Shown here in pieces: positions 1-5,377 of a stretch of 5,377 nt of DNA. Made by a program: the position numbers and the translations under genes. Numbering within the stretch: the stretch's first letter is position 1; each line of letters begins with the position of its first letter. The notes below the pieces were generated by a model that was not told the DNA's origin, did no database searches, and saw only the letters and a list, made by a program, of their open reading frames with translations. The stretch is from an uncultured Methylobacillus sp. (lineage in GTDB: Bacteria; Pseudomonadota; Gammaproteobacteria; Burkholderiales; Methylophilaceae): positions 1 through 5,377 of the forward strand of contig CAMLME010000129.1 in NCBI GenBank assembly GCA_946481235.1, written 5' to 3'.

Positions 1-296
1 TCCATGGCCGACAGGTTGCGGGTGTGCACGATGGCGGGCCGCAGTTGCCGGAAAATACGGAACAGCCGCCAATACACGCCGGGGTCATGGCCGTCCCGCT
101 TCGCCATGTCGTGGATGGCGACGTTTTCCCGCTGCAGCCGTTTGCGGAAATCGGTATAGCCTTGCAGGCACACGATGGCATGCCGGTAGCGTTCTTCGGG
201 CATGTGGTTGATCAGGTTGACGACGCCGTTTTCCAGGCCGCCGACGCCGAAGCGGTGGATGACATGCACGATCAGCGGAATGTCGGCGCGGCTCAT
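1..296 (-). CDS. XrtA-associated glycosyltransferase (TIGR03088-like), N-terminal part, cut by window edge
   Basis: This is the first 98 codons of a GT-B type glycosyltransferase, expected to transfer a sugar from a nucleotide donor to the growing lipid-linked exopolysaccharide unit at the cytoplasmic face of the inner membrane. The N-terminal segment PLIVHVIHRFGVGGLENGVV (residues 7-26) with its GGLEN acceptor-side loop, the NLINHMP stretch just after it, and the HTRN motif at residues 91-94 are typical of the second sugar transferase of XrtA/PEP-CTERM loci. Family members are roughly 370 residues, so about three quarters of the protein, including the donor-binding domain, lies beyond position 1. 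The start is the ATG at 296-294, which overlaps the exosortase stop in an ATGA junction; a GGGGA (303-307 on the complement) sits six bases upstream. Family and position agree well; the sugar specificity is unknown. Confidence 0.9.
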   Translation of the reverse strand, partial: MSRADIPLIVHVIHRFGVGGLENGVVNLINHMPEERYRHAIVCLQGYTDFRKRLQRENVAIHDMAKRDGHDPGVYWRLFRIFRQLRPAIVHTRNLSAM

Positions 297-1855
297 CTGG
301 TTTCCCCGGCCTGTTGCAGGCTTTGCCGTATTGTCGGCGCAGCGGCGGCAAGAAAACTTTCGATGGTCGCGACCGCTTGCGCGGGTTGTGTGTCATAGGG
401 GGCGAACACCACGATATTGGCGCCGTCGTTGCCGGTGCCGAGGATGCGCTGTTTGGCCTGTAGCCATTTTGCGCGATAGGCATTGGCGGTTTGTGCGTCG
501 GCCAGCCAGTACCACTGCCAGGCCAGCAGATGGCGATTGCCGCGCATCAGACGGCTTTGCCGAACGCTGCCGGGGGCGTTTGCCAGCTCCAGCTTGCGCA
601 TGGATTCCCCGGTCACGCTCCAGCTTCGTGTGTTTCCATCGACGAGCAGATTGCGCGAGGAAACCGCCTCGGCGCCCTGATGCTGATTGCGGAAAAAGGC
701 GATGTAAATGCCGACGAAACTATCCCCGTTGCGATACTCCTGCATCACGGTGCTTGCCGCGCCGGGAGAGCTTGGCGTCAGTTCCGCGACGGGGGACGCG
801 GCCGTCCATGGTCCTATGGTTTGCGGCAATGTCAGCGCAGCCGGGGCCGGGTTGAACGTCTGCTGCTCCAGAAAATGCAGATAGGCCTGCGGAGCCCAGG
901 CGATCGCCAGCGCCGCGACGGCAACTCCGGCGGTCCTCTGGGGGTGGATAACGGCGATCCGGGCTTGTCCATTGGCCGCAGCGGCTTTGCGTTTCGCGGC
1001 GGCCTGGCCATCTTCACGCCAGAAACTGCCGGCCCAGAACAGCGCCAGCATGACCAGGCCGAAGAATAGCCAGCCGTAGATCAGATGATCGACCCCTACC
1101 GCGAGCCGCATGTTGCTGAAGTGCCCAAGCATTACGATCAGGTAGGCACGCAGGCCGTTGGCAATGATGGGCACGACGATGGACAGCGCGATGAACACCA
1201 GCTGGCGCCAACGCGAGCGATAGGTGAGATAGGCGTAGAGGCAGCCCAGTGTGAACGATGCAATGAGGTAGCGCAGTCCGCTGCATGCTTCCACCACCGA
1301 CCAGTTGCCGCTGGGGATGCTGAAGTGATTGCCTTCGCGAAACACCGGGATTCCCGTCAGTTGTAATGCAAACACCGTAAAGTCCGCGGTGAAATTGATC
1401 AGCGGCAGGATGAATACCTCGCCGAAAGGAACGGCCAACAAGGTAAAGGCCAGCGGAAAGGCAATGGCGCGGGCGACGCGCAAACCGAGGATGGCTGCGA
1501 CGAGCGCGGGAATCATCGCTACGAACATGTATTGGGCGACGACCTGTACTCCCGCAGATTGCGCCACCATCCACCCCAGCCCAAGTGCCGCGAAGGCGGC
1601 AAGCGCCAGGGCGCTGGGACAGGGGGTGAGCGATGCCAGGTAACCCCGCTCGCGCCAGATGAGATAGAGGCTGACGGGATAGATCATGAAACCATGCGCG
1701 AAGGTTTCCGAACTTTGCCAGAGGGCAACCAGGGACAAAGCCGTTTCCCGATAAATCCAGACCAGAATGACGATGGCCGTGATTATCAGCGCCAGGTAGC
1801 CGCGCCAGTGTCTGCCGGGCGGACGGGAGGTGAGCAATGGGGCCGAGTGTTTCAT
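293..1855 (-). CDS. xrtA: Exosortase A with C-terminal EpsI domain
   Basis: This 520-residue inner-membrane protein is the transpeptidase-like cysteine protease that cleaves PEP-CTERM sorting signals of exported proteins. The first 280 residues are strongly hydrophobic, with likely membrane segments near 19-34, 50-68, 82-98, 104-122, 129-147, 195-215, 217-234 and 258-278. The three family active-site residues are all present: Cys191 in EACSGLRYL, Arg236 in ANGLRAYL and His257 in GVDHLIYGW. After another hydrophobic stretch (about 308-322) comes a soluble, presumably periplasmic EpsI/DUF3485 domain (about 330-510) containing IGPW (347-350) and a VGIYIAFFRNQHQGAE segment (381-396). This fusion is normal for XrtA. 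The frame is open further upstream, but the ATG at 1855-1853 is preferred: it has GAGG eight bases before it and forms a TAATG junction with the preceding glycosyltransferase. A longer start at 1942 would lie deep inside that gene and add a non-membrane leader. Its 3' end overlaps the next glycosyltransferase by four bases. Confidence 0.96.
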   Translation of the reverse strand: MKHSAPLLTSRPPGRHWRGYLALIITAIVILVWIYRETALSLVALWQSSETFAHGFMIYPVSLYLIWRERGYLASLTPCPSALALAAFAALGLGWMVAQSAGVQVVAQYMFVAMIPALVAAILGLRVARAIAFPLAFTLLAVPFGEVFILPLINFTADFTVFALQLTGIPVFREGNHFSIPSGNWSVVEACSGLRYLIASFTLGCLYAYLTYRSRWRQLVFIALSIVVPIIANGLRAYLIVMLGHFSNMRLAVGVDHLIYGWLFFGLVMLALFWAGSFWREDGQAAAKRKAAAANGQARIAVIHPQRTAGVAVAALAIAWAPQAYLHFLEQQTFNPAPAALTLPQTIGPWTAASPVAELTPSSPGAASTVMQEYRNGDSFVGIYIAFFRNQHQGAEAVSSRNLLVDGNTRSWSVTGESMRKLELANAPGSVRQSRLMRGNRHLLAWQWYWLADAQTANAYRAKWLQAKQRILGTGNDGANIVVFAPYDTQPAQAVATIESFLAAAAPTIRQSLQQAGETR

Positions 1856-3087
1856 TACGCATGCCTCAGTTGCACAGCCGGCGTGGAATTCACGGGAACT
1901 CGCGCGAGAAGTTGATCCACCCGTTGCAGGCTGCCATCCCAACTGTAGCTCTGCTCCACCCGCTGGTGCGCCGCGGCTCCCAGCGTTTCGTCAGGCTGCG
2001 ACAGTTGGGCTGCGATGTGTGCGATGAAGGCTGCCGCGTCTGGCGCCAGCAGCACCTCAATACCTGGTGTGGCCTCTATTCCCTCCAGCGCCTGCGGCGA
2101 AACGACGACTGCTTTTGCCATGGCCATGGCTTCGAGCACCTTGTTCTGGATGCCTCGCGCAATGCGTAGCGGCGCCACGGCTATCTGGGCGTGGGCCAGG
2201 TAAGGGCGGATATCCGGCACGCTGCCGGTCACGACGATGGCATCGCCGGCCAGCGCCTGCACTTCCGCCGTAGGCCGGGAGCCGACGATGTAAAACCGCA
2301 CATCGGAAAATTGCGCGCGGATCGCGGGGAATACCTCGCGGGCAAACCAGCTGACGGCATCCACATTGGCCCAGTAGTCCATCGCCCCGGTGAAGACCAG
2401 CGCGCGTTCGCCGGGCGGGTAGGGGGTGTCGTAGCTGCGTGCCGGCGAAAAATACTCCAGATCCACGCCATTGCTGTAATAGCTGACGCGGTCGGCGCAT
2501 TCGGGCGCCAGTTGCAGAAAAAGTTCGGCCTCGGCCGGCGAGACGAACGTGGAAGCATCGAAGCTGCCGGCGATGCGGCGCTCATAGGCCAGCAGCGTGC
2601 GCGCTTCGCGGCGATAAACCCAGTTGATCGGCCAGGGCTTGCGCTCGGCATACTGCCCCCATTTGTCGGAATCGACATCCACGAAGTCGATGACGCGATG
2701 CAGTGTCGGGTATGCCGTGAGGTATTGCGCCATGGCGGACGAATACACCACGGCATGGCGTATCGGCCGGTCTGCCATCAGCATATCCACCCAGCCTTGC
2801 ATCGCGGCGCTTCGATAATACGGGAGGGTAAGCGGCTCGCCGCTCAGCAACCCATAGGCGCTGTGAAGCTTGGCCCAGCGCGGGTTCAAGGGCAGCAGTT
2901 TCAGTGCGCCCGTCAGTTGTTCGCCCAAGGTTTGCGCGTATGCCCAGTCTTCCGGGTCATCCACGAAAGCACCCAGATGCACTATGAAATTACGGGAAAG
3001 ATGCCTGAGCAAATGATAAGAACGGATCTTGTCGCCCTTGTTGGGCGGATAGGGGATGCGGTGGACTAGTAGCAACAGCTCTTCCAT
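1855..3087 (-). CDS. XrtA-associated glycosyltransferase (TIGR03087-like)
   Basis: This complete 410-residue protein resembles the first sugar transferase (stp1-type) of XrtA loci, a GT-B/GT4-like enzyme expected to add a sugar to the lipid-linked exopolysaccharide precursor in the cytoplasm. Diagnostic segments are HRIPYPPNKGDKIRSYHLLR (residues 9-28), DFVDVDSDKW (134-143), NGVD (206-209), a Rossmann-like FYIVGSRP (265-272) and VTGSVPDIRPYL (287-298). The donor-site region APLRIARGIQNKVLEAMA (305-322) carries the conserved glutamate of retaining GT-B enzymes. No signal peptide or membrane segment is evident. The ATG at 3087 follows the FemAB stop by three bases. The best Shine-Dalgarno-like sequence, GGGA about six bases upstream, is weak and lies across that stop, so translation probably depends on reinitiation by ribosomes leaving the FemAB gene. 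The stop overlaps the exosortase start by one base (TAATG). Donor and acceptor sugars cannot be told from sequence. Confidence 0.94.
   Translation of the reverse strand: MEELLLLVHRIPYPPNKGDKIRSYHLLRHLSRNFIVHLGAFVDDPEDWAYAQTLGEQLTGALKLLPLNPRWAKLHSAYGLLSGEPLTLPYYRSAAMQGWVDMLMADRPIRHAVVYSSAMAQYLTAYPTLHRVIDFVDVDSDKWGQYAERKPWPINWVYRREARTLLAYERRIAGSFDASTFVSPAEAELFLQLAPECADRVSYYSNGVDLEYFSPARSYDTPYPPGERALVFTGAMDYWANVDAVSWFAREVFPAIRAQFSDVRFYIVGSRPTAEVQALAGDAIVVTGSVPDIRPYLAHAQIAVAPLRIARGIQNKVLEAMAMAKAVVVSPQALEGIEATPGIEVLLAPDAAAFIAHIAAQLSQPDETLGAAAHQRVEQSYSWDGSLQRVDQLLARVPVNSTPAVQLRHA
1864..1867 (-). promoter_or_regulatory. Ribosome binding site deciding the exosortase start
   Basis: GAGG on the minus strand lies eight bases before the ATG at 1855, within the final codons of the preceding glycosyltransferase. 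With the TAATG junction it supports a 520-residue exosortase rather than a 549-residue form starting at 1942. Confidence 0.7.
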
Positions 3088-3090
3088 GCC

Positions 3091-4170
3091 TTATCCCAGG
3101 TTTTTCACGATATGCGGTCCCAGGAAATTGGCGACCGCGGTCGGCAGCATGCGCCAGAGCTGGATAGGCAGGCGGTATTTGGGATTGAGCGGGTTGTGCT
3201 GCGGTACGCTGCTGGCGTTGACCAGGTAGTACTCGTAATGAAGCGGCGTCGGCTCGAAGCCCCAATGGCGCTTGAAATCGTATTGCCCCGTGCCCAGCTT
3301 GCTGCGGCCGTAGTCGAACAGCCGATAGCCGCGTTCGCATCCCCTGCGCATCAGCTCCCAGTACTTGAAGTCGTTGGCGGCCAGATGCCGGGCATCCTCG
3401 CGGTCGCCAGCGTAATAAGGGAGCACTTCATCCCTGAAATAGAACGTCAGCACGCTGCTGACCAGGTGCCCCTGATGCAGTACCGACAGGACTTCGCAGT
3501 CCTTGCCGAACACTTCCCGCAGCAGCGAAAAATAGCGTTTGGGCAGGGTGGGCGTGCCATGGCGCTTCACATTGTCGGCAAACAGGGTAAAGAAGCGGTC
3601 GACATCGTCGTCCACTTCGCTGACGAGACCATGCTGTATGCTTTTTCGTATCATCGCCCGCTGCTTGCGCGGAATGGCCAGCAGGTTTTGCTCGGGGTCT
3701 GGGTCTATCGACTTGCGGAAGGTGACGTACAACTCCTGCCCCGCCCAATCGGCATGAAACGGCTGGAGCTGGCGGTAGACCATGTGATTGACGTTCAACT
3801 CCCGCGCAAGGGCCTGCGCATGCTGGTCGAGCGCCTGACGGGCCTCCTCGTCCTCAGTCGCAATGCCGCCGTAGGCGCAGAATGCATTCGAAATCAGGGC
3901 GTGCCCGAACAGCAGACTCTTGATTTCGGTAAGCGGCAACACACCGACGATGGCGCCGTTGCGTTGCGCCAGCAGGTAATGCGTGCGATGGCCGAAGGCT
4001 TGTTCGATGACGGTTTTCCAGCCGGCGCGATGAAAAAACGTGGCTTGCGGGCAGTCCTCGACAAAGGCGTCCCATTTTTCAACGTCGGCGGGCGTGAGCA
4101 ATGCGACCGTGGCGGGGGCGGCCTCTGCGGTTTGTACCGCATGCAGAAGTGCTGCGCCGCCGTTGTCCAT
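3091..4170 (-). CDS. FemAB-like GNAT-fold transferase, XrtA/PEP-CTERM system-associated (TIGR03019-like)
   Basis: This 359-residue soluble protein resembles the FemAB family proteins found in XrtA loci. FemAB relatives carry acyl or aminoacyl groups onto peptide or sugar acceptors using a double GNAT fold; the substrate of the XrtA-linked branch is not established, so a role in decorating the exopolysaccharide or its precursor is inference. Segments supporting the call are WDAFVEDCPQATFFHRAGWK (residues 33-52), GVLPLTEIKS (76-85), NAFCAYGG (95-102), the basic IPRKQRAMIRKS stretch (166-177), GHLVSSVLTFYF (234-245) followed by PYYAGD (251-256), and the C-terminal FDYGRSKLGTGQYDFKRHWG (285-304), which is highly characteristic. 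The frame stays open to 4212, but the ATG at 4170 is chosen because GGAGG lies ten bases upstream and this start follows the deacetylase stop by only two bases. No signal peptide is visible, so action in the cytoplasm is likely. Confidence 0.92.
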   Translation of the reverse strand: MDNGGAALLHAVQTAEAAPATVALLTPADVEKWDAFVEDCPQATFFHRAGWKTVIEQAFGHRTHYLLAQRNGAIVGVLPLTEIKSLLFGHALISNAFCAYGGIATEDEEARQALDQHAQALARELNVNHMVYRQLQPFHADWAGQELYVTFRKSIDPDPEQNLLAIPRKQRAMIRKSIQHGLVSEVDDDVDRFFTLFADNVKRHGTPTLPKRYFSLLREVFGKDCEVLSVLHQGHLVSSVLTFYFRDEVLPYYAGDREDARHLAANDFKYWELMRRGCERGYRLFDYGRSKLGTGQYDFKRHWGFEPTPLHYEYYLVNASSVPQHNPLNPKYRLPIQLWRMLPTAVANFLGPHIVKNLG

Positions 4171-4172
4171 GG

Positions 4173-5048
4173 CTAGCGATCCTCCAGGAATATGCGGTCT
4201 ATGCGACCCCATTGAAAATCATGGAGCAAGGCGCGTATGCGCGATTCGGTGCGCGAAAGATTGATGTAATGACGGAAACGGGTCTTCAGGCAGAGATTCT
4301 TTTGTCGGGGCTGTCCCGGATCGATCTCCCAGGGGTGAAAGTAGAAAATGCAGGGCTGCTGGTCGGTATGGTTGACGCGGTACATGAACCAGCGGGAAAG
4401 CCCGTACGGCAACAGGCGGAAATAACCGCCCCCGCCAGCCGGAAAATTGCGCCCGAACAGCTTCACTGTGGTGGCAGGCAGCTCGACCAGGCCGTCCGGC
4501 CCGCGTGGATGGAATTTGAAGCGGGGGGCGTCCGGCATGCCGTAGTGGTCGTGGCGTATCGGGTAAATGCTCGAGCTGTAGCGGTAGCCTGCTTCCCGCA
4601 AGACATCCAGCGCCCAGAGATTGCGCGATCCTATCGAGAAGCTGGGCGCGCGGTAACCGATGACCGCCTGGCCCCCGATATCTTCCAGCAGTTTCTTGCT
4701 GCGGGTGATGTCTTCCTGAAACTCGTCCGGACTTTGATCCGTCACGCGTTGATGATTGTGGCCGTGGCTTGCCAGCTCGTGGCCGTTGTCCACGATGAGG
4801 CGCACCATGATCGGGTAGCGCTCCGCAATCCAGCCGAGGGTGAAAAATGTCGCTTTGACCCCTTTTTCATCCAGCAGGGTCAGGATACGCTCAATGTTGC
4901 CCTCCACCCGGCATGACAGGGATGGCCAGCTATCCCTTGGGATGTGGGCGGCGAAGGCCGAGACCTGGAAATAATCCTCCACGTCTATGGTCATCGCGTT
5001 GCGTATCGGAATGCGAGTGGTTTGTTCCTTGTCTGCGGGTGTCGTCAT
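4173..5048 (-). CDS. XrtA-associated polysaccharide deacetylase (NodB domain plus DUF3473-like end, TIGR03006-like)
   Basis: This 291-residue enzyme is expected to remove acetyl groups from N-acetylated sugars using a bound metal, as carbohydrate esterase family 4 proteins do. Motif 1 appears as TIDVEDYF (residues 20-27) with Asp22 and Asp25; the metal-binding motif is SHGHNH (94-99) with His95 and His99; GYRAPSFS (131-138) supplies the conserved Arg133 and Pro135. GGGGYFR (205-211) and FYFHPWEID (235-243), followed by the RFRHYINL stretch, are hallmarks of the DUF3473-containing XrtA branch. There is no signal peptide: the N-terminus is polar, so the enzyme probably acts on a cytoplasmic, lipid-linked or nucleotide-linked substrate. 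The ATG at 5048 is chosen because GGAG lies nine bases upstream. A TTG at 5057 in the same frame abuts the GGAG, and the ATG at 4994 has no Shine-Dalgarno sequence. Unlike the downstream junctions, this gene is preceded by a 190-base gap. Confidence 0.95.
   Translation of the reverse strand: MTTPADKEQTTRIPIRNAMTIDVEDYFQVSAFAAHIPRDSWPSLSCRVEGNIERILTLLDEKGVKATFFTLGWIAERYPIMVRLIVDNGHELASHGHNHQRVTDQSPDEFQEDITRSKKLLEDIGGQAVIGYRAPSFSIGSRNLWALDVLREAGYRYSSSIYPIRHDHYGMPDAPRFKFHPRGPDGLVELPATTVKLFGRNFPAGGGGYFRLLPYGLSRWFMYRVNHTDQQPCIFYFHPWEIDPGQPRQKNLCLKTRFRHYINLSRTESRIRALLHDFQWGRIDRIFLEDR
4181..4185 (-). promoter_or_regulatory. Ribosome binding site deciding the FemAB start
   Basis: GGAGG on the minus strand lies ten bases before the ATG at 4170, inside the last codons of the deacetylase gene. 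It supports this start over the in-frame upstream start at 4212, which would lie well within the deacetylase coding region. Confidence 0.75.
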
Positions 5049-5057
5049 GATAGTCAA

Positions 5058-5061
5058 CTCC
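5058..5061 (-). promoter_or_regulatory. Ribosome binding site deciding the deacetylase start
   Basis: GGAG on the minus strand lies nine bases before the ATG at 5048 and directly touches the in-frame TTG at 5057. That spacing favours the ATG and argues against the three-codon-longer TTG start. Confidence 0.7.
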
Positions 5062-5077
5062 GCAAGTCATCTTCCGG

Positions 5078-5239
5078 CTATTCCGAAATACTCGCGGCAG
5101 AGCATGTCGCGATCCGGTCATCCCGGATTCGGCGTGCCGGTCCACGGCCGATTCCGGTGCGATACGCCTCCGCATTATCTCCGGCGCACGAAGGTAAGTG
5201 CGGGGGCGAATGTGCGGAAGCCGATATCGCGGAAAGCAT
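5078..5239 (-). CDS. Possible 53-residue small ORF, function unknown
   Basis: An ATG at 5239-5237 overlaps the stop of the upstream gene as TGATG and is preceded by AAGGAG with an eight-base spacer, a better initiation signal than those of several confident genes here. The frame runs 53 codons to a TAG at 5080-5078. The product begins MLSAISASAHSPPHLPSC and becomes arginine-rich in the middle (RRIRDDR, residues 36-42); I recognise no domain, clear signal peptide or membrane helix. The composition looks like translated noncoding GC-rich DNA, and the stretch also contains a strong hairpin. It may be a coupled leader-type ORF, a remnant, or chance. The good binding site could be a relic of an arrangement in which the deacetylase start directly followed the upstream gene; that is inference. 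Confidence 0.25.
   Translation of the reverse strand: MLSAISASAHSPPHLPSCAGDNAEAYRTGIGRGPARRIRDDRIATCSAASISE
5112..5128 (-). other. Small inverted repeat, alternative hairpin
   Basis: ATCCGG (5112-5117) and CCGGAT (5123-5128) are perfect inverted repeats around a five-base loop. In the transcript they would form a 6-bp hairpin about 65 bases upstream of the deacetylase start. No run of U follows, so it is not a standard intrinsic terminator. Its right arm is shared with the larger hairpin at 5123-5157, so the two cannot form together. Confidence 0.45.
5123..5157 (-). other. Strong imperfect hairpin in the intergenic gap
   Basis: Bases 5123-5133 pair with 5147-5157 over 11 positions with one T-T mismatch (5128/5152). 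Past a single bulged base (5146), 5134-5136 pair with 5143-5145, closing a six-base loop. The stem is GC-rich and should be stable in the minus-strand transcript. There is no U tract after it, so it looks more like an mRNA-stabilising, processing or REP-like structure than a terminator. It lies inside the possible 53-codon ORF. Confidence 0.5.
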
Positions 5240-5377
5240 CAGTTCGGCTCCTTGTGCTCGAGGTTTTTCACGTTGGGCAGGGAGAGGATCTTCTTGAGCA
5301 GCCCCAGCACGGAAACGACGGATCGCTCCATCTTGGCGAGTCGCTTTTCCATGTTTTCCAGCGCCTCGTCAGGATTT
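5239..5377 (-). CDS. C-terminal end of a coiled-coil-tailed protein, probably the XrtA-associated ATPase (TIGR03015-like)
   Basis: The frame enters from the window edge and gives 45 residues ending LEHKEPN and a TGA stop at 5241-5239. Residues 6-31 of this fragment show spaced hydrophobics (L6, M9, L13, M16, V20, V23, L27, L31) separated by charged residues, consistent with a short amphipathic or coiled-coil helix. The Walker motifs that would prove an ATPase lie outside the window. The identification rests on position: in known XrtA loci, the gene directly upstream of the deacetylase usually encodes the ExeA-like XrtA-associated ATPase, which in many members ends in a helical tail. Another XrtA-locus protein cannot be excluded. 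Confidence 0.6.
   Translation of the reverse strand, partial: NPDEALENMEKRLAKMERSVVSVLGLLKKILSLPNVKNLEHKEPN

Noticed and set aside
1014..1862. Open frame of 282 codons on the minus strand inside the exosortase gene
   Set aside because: It is in a different frame from the exosortase, whose active-site and membrane segments fit the family; the alternative product is rich in Arg, Pro and His and lacks motifs.
2191..3069. Open frame of 292 codons on the plus strand
   Set aside because: Antisense to the glycosyltransferase at 1855-3087, whose motifs are clear; the plus-strand product has no recognisable domain.
3112..4176. Open frame of 354 codons on the plus strand
   Set aside because: It lies wholly antisense to the well-supported FemAB gene, shows no family motifs, and is the kind of long shadow frame expected opposite GC-rich coding DNA.
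4101..4916. Open frame of 271 codons on the plus strand
   Set aside because: Antisense to the deacetylase and the start of the FemAB gene, both confidently identified; no domain signal on the plus strand.
5125..5138. GGCACG on the minus strand, resembling half of a sigma-54 promoter
   Set aside because: Sigma-54 regulation is plausible for XrtA systems, but the required TTGC element at the correct spacing is missing (ATCC is there instead), so there is no supportable promoter.
5112..5157. Rho-independent terminator between the upstream gene and the deacetylase
   Set aside because: The stems are strong, but no run of U follows either hairpin in the minus-strand transcript, and the operon genes continue in the same direction.
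4930..5175. Open frame of 81 codons on the minus strand overlapping the deacetylase start
   Set aside because: It overlaps the deacetylase N-terminus out of frame, has no good ribosome binding site and gives an Arg/His-rich product typical of a shadow frame.

Overview
The window is an internal piece of a polysaccharide gene cluster of the exosortase A (XrtA/EpsH) type, the system that sorts PEP-CTERM proteins in Gram-negative bacteria that make extracellular polysaccharide. All supported genes lie on the minus strand and read from right to left. The gene set and order (ATPase tail, polysaccharide deacetylase, FemAB-like protein, glycosyltransferase, exosortase A, second glycosyltransferase) match the XrtA loci I know from Betaproteobacteria, such as Nitrosomonadales/Rhodocyclales-type environmental bacteria. 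The fairly high GC content and GC-rich third positions agree with that. The lineage is inferred from family knowledge, not from a marker gene.

Layout, in the direction of transcription: (1) 5377-5239, the last 45 codons of a protein with a coiled-coil tail, probably the XrtA-associated ATPase; (2) a 190-base gap (5238-5049) with a strong imperfect hairpin, a competing smaller hairpin and a possible 53-codon ORF with a good ribosome binding site; (3) 5048-4173, a NodB-type polysaccharide deacetylase with a DUF3473-like end; (4) 4170-3091, a FemAB/GNAT-type transferase; (5) 3087-1855, a GT-B glycosyltransferase of the XrtA-associated type; (6) 1855-293, exosortase A fused to an EpsI (DUF3485) domain, with its Cys/Arg/His active-site residues intact; (7) 296-1, the first 98 codons of a second glycosyltransferase, cut by the window edge.

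From the deacetylase onward, the genes are separated by 2 or 3 bases or overlap by 1 or 4 bases, so they are almost certainly one translationally coupled operon. The promoter must lie upstream, beyond 5377. The likely division of labour is that the glycosyltransferases and deacetylase build and modify the repeat unit on the cytoplasmic face, FemAB may add an acyl or aminoacyl group, and XrtA processes PEP-CTERM proteins at the inner membrane. No PEP-CTERM substrate, mobile element, RNA gene or CRISPR array is visible. The system is a known one; the least explained part is the 190-base gap in an otherwise seamless operon.
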